A stretch of 5,031 bases of DNA from CAUZSN01 sp963582345 (GCA_963582345.1 CAUZSN010000182.1:1-5031); one strand, 5' to 3'. Numbered from the stretch's first letter, positions 1 to 5,031 are shown. Translations and numbers: made by a program. The notes: generated by a model not told the origin, from the sequence alone.

Positions 1-311
1 GGTTGGGGACAGGCCGCATCATTTTGGGCTGGCTGACGCTGGCATTTATCATCATAGGCTTTACACCGACCCCATTGAAAATTGTCGCGCCGAAAAATGC
101 GAAGCCACCGACACAACGGACTGGACCACCTATCGCCGAATTTAAATTCAAAATTCTCAGAAAGAAACCTAAAACAAATTCAGAGTCACAATTCTCAATG
201 ATTAAGACTGCCAATAGCAGTCTCTTGAGATCTGAGGACTTGCATTTAGGGTTTACGTTGGTTCTTGCAATTCAAAGATTCGGATTTCAACACAAATCGA
301 TCGTCCATTAA
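1..311 (+). CDS. 3' end of a membrane protein, possibly site-2 (M50) protease; partial
   Basis: Only the C-terminal part is present; the frame is open from the left edge (first full codon at 3) to TAA at 309-311. The visible part begins with a hydrophobic helix, GWLTLAFIIIGFTPTP (about residues 9-24 of the fragment), followed by a basic, proline-rich stretch. A final helix ending in GFTPTP recalls the C-terminus of planctomycete M50 (RseP-like) intramembrane metalloproteases. That is family memory only: no HExxH or PDZ domain is in the window. From about base 141 the codons turn AT-rich and the peptide looks like translated non-coding DNA, with a perfect hairpin inside it (205-223). The true ancestral stop may have been lost, or a frameshift may lie near 140. 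The stop is 10 bp from the convergent stop of the next gene. Being a membrane-protein C-terminus is fairly safe; the protease name is not. Confidence 0.5.
   Translation, partial: LGTGRIILGWLTLAFIIIGFTPTPLKIVAPKNAKPPTQRTGPPIAEFKFKILRKKPKTNSESQFSMIKTANSSLLRSEDLHLGFTLVLAIQRFGFQHKSIVH
205..223. other. Perfect 7-bp stem hairpin, possible weak terminator
   Basis: AGACTGC (205-211) pairs fully with GCAGTCT (217-223) around a 5-nt loop, CAATA. It lies in the AT-rich tail of the plus-strand frame, about 100 nt past the stop of the minus-strand gene. Read on the minus strand it is followed by TAATCATT, only a moderately T-rich tail. It could end the minus transcript or form a 3' structure of the plus transcript; the short imperfect U tract makes intrinsic termination uncertain. 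Confidence 0.35.
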
Positions 312-321
312 AGCATGCACC

Positions 322-1017
322 TCACGTTGAAGAGTTTCTGGTCTTGTTGAAAGTGTGCGTGGTAAAGGGGATGTTCGGCAGCAAATGACCGATCTGATTG
401 GTGACGACGGACCAGGCGGTTTTGATCACGTCTTCAATTTCGTTCGGGACTTGTTTCAGTTTGATACGCCGCATAACTTGATTCAATCGATACACAAGTT
501 GCGTTGGATCCAGGTAGTCACGCAAAAACTGTTCTTGCTGGAACGAGCCAATCAATGTGGCCAGCCGTGACGTCGTCGCATGTTGAGTCATGCGGTTTAC
601 CGCGTTCTGGACAGCATCCGCATTGATCTTCTGCAGCGAGGCGTAATAGTCGTCCAACAATCGCAAGTTCTGTTGGATCAGGATTCCGTCCAAAATTAAC
701 TCGGTGACAATGTGCCCTAGCAACCCGGGCCGAAAGGCGTCTTCGTTTCCGAGAGCACTTCGAAACAGAAGCGCCAATTCAGCGCTGGTTTCGATAAAGG
801 CGCGTGTCCGATGAAACCACTGGTCGTCCTCCAGATGTTGCAGTACTCCGGCCGCGATCTCAGCCTGGATTGTGCCTGATCCGTCGGCAAAAGGGGCAAC
901 ATAACGGGTTCGCATCCGTACCTTTCGGTCGACTGCAGACAGCCAGTCGGGAACGGCCGTCCCGGCCAGGAAATACGGTCGGTCTATGTATTGCATACCA
1001 TGCGCAAAGTAGTTCAT
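322..1017 (-). CDS. AcpH/DUF479-like putative metal-dependent hydrolase
   Basis: A 231-residue soluble, mostly helical protein. It begins MNYFAHG, much like the MNFLAH start of E. coli AcpH, an HD-like metal-dependent enzyme that removes the phosphopantetheine arm from acyl carrier protein. Candidate metal ligands follow in helical spacing: His6, Asp24 (in AVPDW), His61/Asp64/Asp65/His69 (in QHLEDDQWFH) and His102/Glu106/Asp110 (in GHIVTELILD). The match is by motif and layout only; the substrate is unknown and a zinc-phospholipase-C-like fold is an alternative. I chose the ATG at 1017 because the conserved start falls there and AAGGA lies 11 nt upstream. An in-frame ATG at 1074 has AGGA 5 nt upstream and would add 19 residues without resemblance to the family. 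The gene has its own candidate promoter and ends almost touching the convergent neighbour. No signal peptide is seen. Confidence 0.72.
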   Translation of the reverse strand: MNYFAHGMQYIDRPYFLAGTAVPDWLSAVDRKVRMRTRYVAPFADGSGTIQAEIAAGVLQHLEDDQWFHRTRAFIETSAELALLFRSALGNEDAFRPGLLGHIVTELILDGILIQQNLRLLDDYYASLQKINADAVQNAVNRMTQHATTSRLATLIGSFQQEQFLRDYLDPTQLVYRLNQVMRRIKLKQVPNEIEDVIKTAWSVVTNQIGHLLPNIPFTTHTFNKTRNSST

Positions 1018-1104
1018 CGCAACAGAAGTCCTTCCGAGTCCCATTGTCTCTGAATCGCGATTCACGATGGACATACAAGTCCTGATCAGCCATCGTTATT
1101 TTGC

Positions 1105-1133
1105 ATAATCAGTCATCCAAGTACAGCTATCAA
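1105..1133 (-). promoter_or_regulatory. Candidate sigma-70-like promoter of the AcpH-like gene
   Basis: On the minus strand TTGATA (1133-1128, five of six matches to TTGACA) is followed after exactly 17 nt by GATTAT (1110-1105, four of six matches to TATAAT). The predicted start near 1098 lies about 24 nt before the ATG at 1074 and about 80 nt before the preferred ATG at 1017. Consensus matching is the only evidence. Confidence 0.35.
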
Positions 1134-1240
1134 AGCAGCAGTTGGCAGATTTATGACAGAAATTTCGGATTGGATTCGGTCGATGGCGTCTTGCAAAGTG
1201 ATCTCCTCACAGTTCGCCTGGTCTGCTAGCATCCTGACCC

Positions 1241-1259
1241 TGTGACTTGCCAAGTCGCA
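1241..1259. promoter_or_regulatory. Operator-like inverted repeat upstream of the secreted-protein gene
   Basis: The core GACTTG-C-CAAGTC (1244-1256) is a perfect inverted repeat around one base. With flanks, TGTGACTTG faces CAAGTCGCA and eight of nine pairs match. Its centre is about 62 bp before the start codon at 1312, a usual place for a dimeric regulator. The regulator is not known and no second copy was noticed in the window. Confidence 0.35.
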
Positions 1260-1298
1260 CCTAGAGTGATTCGAAGCGGCGACGGACCGGTTGTAGTC

Positions 1299-1303
1299 AG
1301 GAG
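1299..1303 (+). promoter_or_regulatory. AGGAG ribosome-binding site that decides the start at 1312
   Basis: AGGAG stands 8 nt before the ATG at 1312 but only 2 nt before the in-frame ATG at 1306. The spacing therefore favours 1312. It is the clearest Shine-Dalgarno sequence in the window. Confidence 0.6.
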
Positions 1304-1311
1304 CGATGTGC

Positions 1312-2241
1312 ATGACTCATGCTTTTGTCAAACATATTTTGCTTTTCGTGTTGGGATTGTATTGGAGCGTGATGCCCCGTTTGCTTTGTGCTCAAGGTGA
1401 ACAATTCCAACTTGTCTACAAATTCGAACCAAATCAATTTGTGCATTGTGAAGTTGCGCACAAGATGACGATCGAGATAAAATTGGGCGAGGCATCGCAA
1501 ACAACGTACAATGAATCAAAATCGCGCAAACATTTGCGAGTCGTCGCGGTCGACCAGCATGGCAACGCTGTATTGGAACCAATGATCGACCATGTTCGGA
1601 TGACCGCAAAATCGGAACAGGAAACAGTCGTTTTCAACAGTACTGATGGGCCAGACAAATGTCCGCCGGCATTTCAACATGTTTTGAAAACCATCGGACA
1701 GCCGTTAACTCGTGTCAAAGTTGCGGCCAATGGAAGATTACTGTCGCTTGGCAATGAGTATGTTCAGCAAAAAGGGGGCAACTCTATCCATGAGAGCGAT
1801 GCGAGTCGCAATTTTTTAGTGGTCTTTCCGGAAAAACCGGTCCGTATCGGTGCGGCTTGGCATGATGACATCAACGTTCCGGTCGAAGTGTCCGCAAAAT
1901 TGAAAAGACAGATTACGTTGCGCAGGACCTATCGACTGATGGCCGTCAAAGACTCGATAGCGATCATCGGTTTGAAGACAGCGGTCTTGGAACCGATACG
2001 CGATCCACAGATCAAAGCTCAGTTGATTCAACGCGCCCCAGTGGGAACGATTCGGTTCGATATTCAAATGGGACAGATCGCATCGTGGGAATCGAATATC
2101 GACAAGGTCGTTGTGGGCGCTTTCGGTCTGAATAGTTCAATGCGGGCGATCAGCTACCGTAGCGAACGGAGGCTGAATCTTGCACAGATTGCTGAAAAAC
2201 AAGACGGCTCAAACTCGGCCAACCACACTCAAAAACAATAG
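1312..2241 (+). CDS. Secreted protein of unknown function
   Basis: A 309-residue protein with an N-terminal signal peptide: Lys7, a hydrophobic core (about residues 9-21, ILLFVLGLYWSVM) and a probable signal peptidase I cut after LLCA near residue 27. Cys26 is not in a proper lipobox, so a lipoprotein is unlikely. The mature part appears rich in beta strands with alternating charged and hydrophobic residues, starting FQLVYKFEPNQ. It recalls planctomycete secreted proteins of the DUF6263 kind, which open with a similar YKFxP segment; this is a weak, memory-based likeness. No catalytic motif, metal site or further membrane helix is visible. The C-terminus is polar and low in complexity (KQDGSNSANHTQKQ). 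The start follows the AGGAG at 1299-1303. The next gene, on the same strand, has its own promoter candidate, so a shared role is not implied. It probably acts outside the cytoplasmic membrane. Confidence 0.75.
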   Translation: MTHAFVKHILLFVLGLYWSVMPRLLCAQGEQFQLVYKFEPNQFVHCEVAHKMTIEIKLGEASQTTYNESKSRKHLRVVAVDQHGNAVLEPMIDHVRMTAKSEQETVVFNSTDGPDKCPPAFQHVLKTIGQPLTRVKVAANGRLLSLGNEYVQQKGGNSIHESDASRNFLVVFPEKPVRIGAAWHDDINVPVEVSAKLKRQITLRRTYRLMAVKDSIAIIGLKTAVLEPIRDPQIKAQLIQRAPVGTIRFDIQMGQIASWESNIDKVVVGAFGLNSSMRAISYRSERRLNLAQIAEKQDGSNSANHTQKQ

Positions 2242-2252
2242 CCTGGATAGCG

Positions 2253-2280
2253 TTGACGCCAATACGTATTTCCCTACACT
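2253..2280 (+). promoter_or_regulatory. Candidate sigma-70-like promoter of the diadenylate cyclase gene
   Basis: TTGACG (2253-2258, five of six to TTGACA) is followed by a 16-nt spacer and TACACT (2275-2280, four of six to TATAAT). The predicted start near 2287 gives a leader of about 50 nt to the ATG at 2338. The spacer contains the perfect palindrome AATACGTATT (2261-2270), where a bound repressor would block polymerase. This is a consensus-based call. Confidence 0.45.
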
Positions 2281-2337
2281 GAAACCGCCACATGCGAACC
2301 GTCCCGAAATTGTTTGTCCGTTCCAGCGAGTCTGTGT

Positions 2338-3267
2338 ATGAAACGCAGAGATATGGCACCGCAGTCGACCAGCATGCTCATGGCTGCTCGTCGTATTGCG
2401 ACGGAAAGCGGTGCTGAAGCGGTCTTGATGCTGGCCGAGTTGCCATACGACTTTGCCAAAATTAAACAGTCACTTCGTAAAGTCCGCTTGGTCGTTGCCA
2501 CCGACAAACCCGACGTTCAACGTGCGGCCAACGAGGACCGGGTTGACCTGGTTCCGCTATTGCACGAGCCGCAAACTCGACAGTTGCAGCTCAGCCAGGC
2601 ACTGTTGGAAGCGATCGCCGACGAACTACTGCAAAGTGGCGACAGTATCGTGGCGATCTACGCGGGTTTTGAGCGAGAAAACATCGATTCGCTGAGTGTC
2701 ATTAATCTGGCCGAGCACCTGGCTAAGCTGACTGCTCGCGATTTGCAACGACTGGAAACTCGCGTGCCTCTGGAAACATTGCGGATGGTGGTCGATTTAG
2801 CCGTTGAAATTGGGCGAGAAGGCCGCGAGGGCAAGCCGGTGGGAGCCTTGTTTGTGGTGGGCAATCATCGCAAAGTGCTGGCGATGTCACACGAACAGAT
2901 TCACAATCCATTTCGCGGTTATGGTCGCGAAGAGTGTTTGATCCGAGATCCTCGGGTGTACGAAGGAATAAAAGAATTAGGACCGATCGACGGTGCGTTC
3001 ATTATATCGGCCGACGGTGTCGCCGTAGCCGCGGGACGGCACTTGGACGCTCCGGCCAAAGGCCTGACGCTTTCGAAAGGTTTGGGCTCTCGCCACTGGG
3101 CCGCTGCGGCAATTTCCAAAGCAACCGACGCCGTGGCCATCGTCGTTTCCGAATCGACCGGAACTGTGCGCATTTTTCAAGACGGCATCGTTGTATTGCG
3201 GATTGAACCAATGGACCGAGCGATGAAGTGGTACGACGTTGAAACAGAACCACCGCCGTCGGACTAG
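2338..3267 (+). CDS. Probable diadenylate cyclase, DacZ/CdaZ-type (PK_C-like plus DAC domain)
   Basis: Probably joins two ATP into the messenger cyclic di-AMP. In the 309-residue form, the C-terminal DAC (DisA_N) domain spans about residues 165-292. It carries the DGA motif (219-221, in IDGAFIIS), the RHx motif (RHWAAAAIS from 252) and the VSESTGTV segment (269-276). The N-terminal part (about 13-125) has alternating strands and helices resembling the pyruvate kinase C-terminal alpha/beta domain, for example GDSIVAIYAGF. This two-domain order and the ends NPFRGY and FQDGIVVLRIEP resemble archaeal DacZ more than DisA (DNA-binding helices) or CdaA (membrane helices), both absent here. No membrane segment is seen, so it is probably cytosolic. 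The third residue of the usual RHR is Trp. The start is uncertain: ATG 2338, ATG 2353 or TTG 2314 are in frame and none has a good ribosome-binding site. It has its own promoter and terminator candidates. Confidence 0.85.
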   Translation: MKRRDMAPQSTSMLMAARRIATESGAEAVLMLAELPYDFAKIKQSLRKVRLVVATDKPDVQRAANEDRVDLVPLLHEPQTRQLQLSQALLEAIADELLQSGDSIVAIYAGFERENIDSLSVINLAEHLAKLTARDLQRLETRVPLETLRMVVDLAVEIGREGREGKPVGALFVVGNHRKVLAMSHEQIHNPFRGYGREECLIRDPRVYEGIKELGPIDGAFIISADGVAVAAGRHLDAPAKGLTLSKGLGSRHWAAAAISKATDAVAIVVSESTGTVRIFQDGIVVLRIEPMDRAMKWYDVETEPPPSD

Positions 3268-3300
3268 CAACGTTTTTTGCACAACTCGCAGATTTTATTG

Positions 3301-3325
3301 AACTTCCAACGTTGAAGTTTGGTTT
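3301..3325 (+). terminator. Candidate intrinsic terminator after the diadenylate cyclase gene
   Basis: AACTTC (3301-3306) pairs with GAAGTT (3314-3319) around a 7-nt loop, and G-T pairs can lengthen the stem by two. The T-rich tail TTTGGTTTTG follows on the plus strand. It lies 33 nt after the cyclase stop and just before the convergent hemA stop. The stem is AT-rich, so strength is doubtful. On the minus strand the tail is not T-rich, so hemA is less likely to use it. Confidence 0.45.
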
Positions 3326-3327
3326 TG

Positions 3328-4605
3328 TCAATCACGCAAAAGAAAAAGTCGCTTCAGGGCATCAAGCAAACCGTGCGGCGTGCCCTTTCGCGATTCGTCA
3401 CGCAATGCTTCGAGCGGAGGATGCAAGAGTTTGTTTACAATTCGTTCGATGCTGCGTTGGACTGACTCGAAGTCATTATCTTCCAAATGCTGAAGCTTTC
3501 CGCGTAGTTGATCCATTTCTTCACGGCTGATCCGGTGCCATTGTTCGCGCAATCGCACTATGGTGGGTCCCGTTGCTCGGTGGTAAACGTCCTGCATGAA
3601 GCGGTCTGTTTCTTCATCGATGATGTAAAGAGCCTGCTCGACCTCCTTCGATCTCGCCTTGCGGTTCTTTTCACAAGTGGCTTGCAAGTCGTCAAGGTCA
3701 TACAGAAAGACGTTGTCATCAACGTTGACTACGGCCGGTTCAAAGTCGCGGGGTGCACCCAGATCTAGGATGATCACCGGTTTTCTATCCGTTTGGCGGC
3801 GCACGTTGTAAAACCTTTCGAAGTCGACGATTGGTCGGTCGGCGCCAGTTGTGCTGACAATAACGTCGGCAGCTGCCATGGAGCGATCCAGTTCTTGGTA
3901 CAGTTTGACAATCGCGCCTGGGATCGCCGTGACTAACTTGTCAACTCGTTCGGGACTGCGGCTCGTCACCATAATCTGGCCAACCCCAGCATGCTGCAGG
4001 TGACGCAACGTTTCTTCCGCCATTGCGCCACCGCCAATGATCAAGACGGTTTTATTGTCGAATCGGTCGAAGATGCTCTTGCCGAATTCGTCTACAGCGA
4101 CACTGGCAATTGAAACGCGTCTTTCCGCCAGACGGGTTTCCGTGCGGACTCGCTTCGAAACATTGATTGCTCCTTGAAACATTGCGTGAGTTAGAGGTCC
4201 GCAGGCATTGTTTTGTTGAGCAAGCTGGTATGCTTCTTTCACTTGGTTGACGATCTGCGGTTCGCCCAGCACCATGCTGTCGATGCTGGATGCGACCTGG
4301 AACAGATGACGCACCGCATCGGATCCGGTACATTCTAATAATCCGTCGGAAAATTCGCTAAGCGGAACGTGATGGAAGTCGGATAAGAATTGAGCCAATC
4401 GTTGATGTGTGGGCGGATCGTCTAGTGTCTTCTGCGCCGTGTAAAGTTCCACTCGATTGCACGTCGACAGGAACACGCATTCGGTTGAGGGGAAGATAGA
4501 CAGCAGTTCACGGTAGGCGCTCGTCAATTGCTCGCCAATCGAGAACGACAGACGTTCCCGCAGGCTCAAATCGGTCGTTTGATGATTGCAATAGACGACT
4601 TGCAC
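3328..4605 (-). CDS. hemA: Glutamyl-tRNA reductase
   Basis: Reduces the glutamyl group of Glu-tRNA(Glu) with NADPH to glutamate-1-semialdehyde, the first committed step of C5-pathway tetrapyrrole synthesis, in the cytoplasm. The 425-residue length is typical. The catalytic domain (about 1-150) begins VVYCNHQTTDLSLRERL and has STCNRVELY with the nucleophile Cys49, then His100 and SMVLGEPQI (110-118). GAINVSKRVRTETRLAERR leads into the NADPH-binding domain, with the glycine loop GGGAM at 191-195 (usually GAGEM) and DLGAPRDFEP (281-290). The C-terminal helical dimerisation domain (about 320-425) holds repeated heptad-like helices. The start is GTG at 4605: an in-frame TAA lies 5 nt upstream, so no earlier start is possible, and the alignment to the family begins right there. 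It lies 24 nt downstream of the HemX/CcsA-like gene on the same strand, presumably one transcript. No frameshift or lost catalytic residue is seen. Confidence 0.97.
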   Translation of the reverse strand: MQVVYCNHQTTDLSLRERLSFSIGEQLTSAYRELLSIFPSTECVFLSTCNRVELYTAQKTLDDPPTHQRLAQFLSDFHHVPLSEFSDGLLECTGSDAVRHLFQVASSIDSMVLGEPQIVNQVKEAYQLAQQNNACGPLTHAMFQGAINVSKRVRTETRLAERRVSIASVAVDEFGKSIFDRFDNKTVLIIGGGAMAEETLRHLQHAGVGQIMVTSRSPERVDKLVTAIPGAIVKLYQELDRSMAAADVIVSTTGADRPIVDFERFYNVRRQTDRKPVIILDLGAPRDFEPAVVNVDDNVFLYDLDDLQATCEKNRKARSKEVEQALYIIDEETDRFMQDVYHRATGPTIVRLREQWHRISREEMDQLRGKLQHLEDNDFESVQRSIERIVNKLLHPPLEALRDESRKGTPHGLLDALKRLFLLRD

Positions 4606-4629
4606 GTTTACACGGTGCTCCCGTGAGCA
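4606..4629 (-). promoter_or_regulatory. hemA translation start region with two alternative hairpins
   Basis: The gap between the two heme-related genes reads, on the mRNA strand, TGCTC-ACGG-GAGCA then CCGTG-TAAAC and the GTG start. TGCTC can pair with GAGCA (4629-4625 with 4620-4616), or CACGG with CCGTG (4625-4621 with 4615-4611); the two share bases and exclude each other. The only Shine-Dalgarno-like sequence, GGGAG (4622-4618), lies inside both, 12 nt from GTG. Such a fold could couple hemA translation to ribosomes finishing the upstream gene. Confidence 0.35.
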
Positions 4630-5031
4630 TCAAGCGGTCAACCGAAAAACAGATCCTGCAAGTTGCGTGTGAAACGTATCCAGACTACCGTGGGTCAAAA
4701 CTTGCAGACCAATTACTGTGACCAATAAGAAACCAAACGCCAACACCGTCAACCACGCGACTTGTTTGCCAGCTGGTCGACGCGTCTTTAGCAACCAGAC
4801 AAAAAACGCCGCCATTATCAGCCAGACAAATCCGTTTACAACCACGATCGGATCAGTGAATGTTGGCGGTTTTGGAATGCCTTCTAACAAGAACACCAAT
4901 CGCACGCCGGTCAGCATTCCCAGGGACAGCAACGGGACCGATATCATTACCGCCCACCAGTTCCAGCGTGCCAACTTTTCCAGGCTGGGTAGCGCTAGAC
5001 CATCTTGCATTGTCTGTTTACGTTTCAGTCG
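4630..5031 (-). CDS. HemX/CcsA-like membrane protein, 5' end missing
   Basis: The last 133 residues of a polytopic membrane protein; the frame is open to the right edge, so the start lies outside and the ATG at 5010 is internal. The entry RLKRKQT..LALPSLEKLARWNWW matches the loop (QSxRLKRK...LPSLExLxRxN) typical of HemX/CcsA proteins of the cytochrome c assembly superfamily (PF01578). Three membrane segments follow: about residues 25-48 (WWAVMISVPLLSLGMLTG), 60-82 (VVVNGFVWLIMAAFFVWLL) and 90-112 (VAWLTVLAFGFLLVTVIG), then a short tail with His in VLTHGS. Where true CcsA proteins carry the tryptophan-rich WWD heme motif, this one has FTDPIVVVNGFVWLIMA, keeping only DP and WLI. This favours a HemX-like role near HemA (in other bacteria HemX affects the amount or membrane association of glutamyl-tRNA reductase) over cytochrome c assembly. 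Close linkage to hemA agrees with that. Confidence 0.8.
   Translation of the reverse strand, partial: RLKRKQTMQDGLALPSLEKLARWNWWAVMISVPLLSLGMLTGVRLVFLLEGIPKPPTFTDPIVVVNGFVWLIMAAFFVWLLKTRRPAGKQVAWLTVLAFGFLLVTVIGLQVLTHGSLDTFHTQLAGSVFRLTA

Larger units (their letters stand above)
1018..1311. other. Divergent intergenic region, about 290 bp
   Basis: This gap separates the minus-strand AcpH-like gene from the plus-strand secreted-protein gene. It holds a candidate minus-strand promoter (1105-1133), an 8-bp palindrome CTGATCAG (1082-1089) just downstream of the predicted transcription start, and a larger operator-like palindrome (1241-1259). I found no convincing plus-strand -35/-10 pair, no tRNA and no Rho-independent terminator. 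A minus-strand frame of 66 codons (1113-1313) covers most of it but has no recognisable product. Confidence 0.6.

Noticed and set aside
804..1085. 93-codon plus-strand frame opposite the AcpH-like gene
   Set aside because: Antisense shadow; the minus strand carries the clustered His/Asp motifs and a better gene structure.
1241..1259. CRP-type site TGTGA...TCGCA
   Set aside because: The half-sites are separated by 9 nt instead of the 6 nt of CRP sites; kept only as an unassigned palindrome.
2314..2337. Earlier TTG start for the cyclase, adding eight residues (MSVPASLC)
   Set aside because: No ribosome-binding site precedes it and the added residues show no family resemblance; ATG 2338 is simpler, although none of the starts is well supported.
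2292..2417. 41-codon frame starting with ATG in the cyclase leader
   Set aside because: It overlaps the cyclase in another frame, lacks a ribosome-binding site, would begin only about five bases after the predicted transcript start, and has no recognisable product.
3269..3278. T6 run just after the cyclase stop as a terminator
   Set aside because: No stem-loop precedes it; the hairpin at 3301-3319 is the better candidate.
2919..3331. Several overlapping minus-strand frames opposite the cyclase DAC domain
   Set aside because: They are antisense shadows of a well-supported gene, Arg/Ser/Pro-rich, without start signals or family resemblance.
4052..4333. 93-codon minus-strand frame inside hemA
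   Set aside because: It lies wholly within hemA in another frame, with an Arg/Ser/Gln-rich shadow composition.
4603..5031. ATG at 5010 as the true start of the HemX/CcsA-like gene
   Set aside because: The frame stays open to the window edge and the seven upstream codons (RLKRKQT) fit the conserved cytoplasmic loop of the family.

Overview
The window looks like a chromosomal segment from a planctomycete, most likely of the Pirellulaceae (Rhodopirellula/Pirellula-type). This is inferred from several things. The heme-biosynthesis protein starts with planctomycete-like residues, a secreted protein is recognisable only as a type, base composition is near 50% GC by eye, and Shine-Dalgarno sequences are weak or irregular. 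No mobile element, CRISPR array, rRNA or tRNA was found.

Left part (1-1311). The window opens inside the 3' end of a plus-strand gene whose last membrane helix suggests a polytopic membrane protein, possibly a site-2 (M50) protease. Its reading frame runs on into an AT-rich tail that does not look coding and holds a perfect hairpin. Ten bases after its stop it meets the convergent stop of a minus-strand gene for a His/Asp-rich helical protein resembling the AcpH (DUF479) family. About 290 bp of non-coding DNA follow. They carry a candidate promoter for the minus gene and an operator-like palindrome facing the next gene.

Middle (1312-3327). Two plus-strand genes follow. The first is a secreted protein of unknown function, with a signal peptide and a start fixed by an AGGAG site. 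The second, after about 96 bp that hold a good sigma-70-like promoter, is a probable diadenylate cyclase. It has a pyruvate-kinase-C-like N-terminal domain and a C-terminal DAC domain, the layout of the archaeal DacZ/CdaZ class, so it probably makes cyclic di-AMP. A hairpin with a T-rich tail closes this unit.

Right part (3328-5031). Two minus-strand genes form an apparent operon: a HemX/CcsA-like membrane protein (5' end outside the window) and, 24 nt downstream, hemA for glutamyl-tRNA reductase, the first committed enzyme of C5-pathway heme synthesis. The short gap can fold into two mutually exclusive hairpins over the hemA ribosome-binding site. The membrane protein may help stabilise or membrane-anchor HemA, or handle heme.

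The most notable element is the archaeal-type c-di-AMP synthase in what looks like a planctomycete, with a perfect 10-bp palindrome between the -35 and -10 of its likely promoter.
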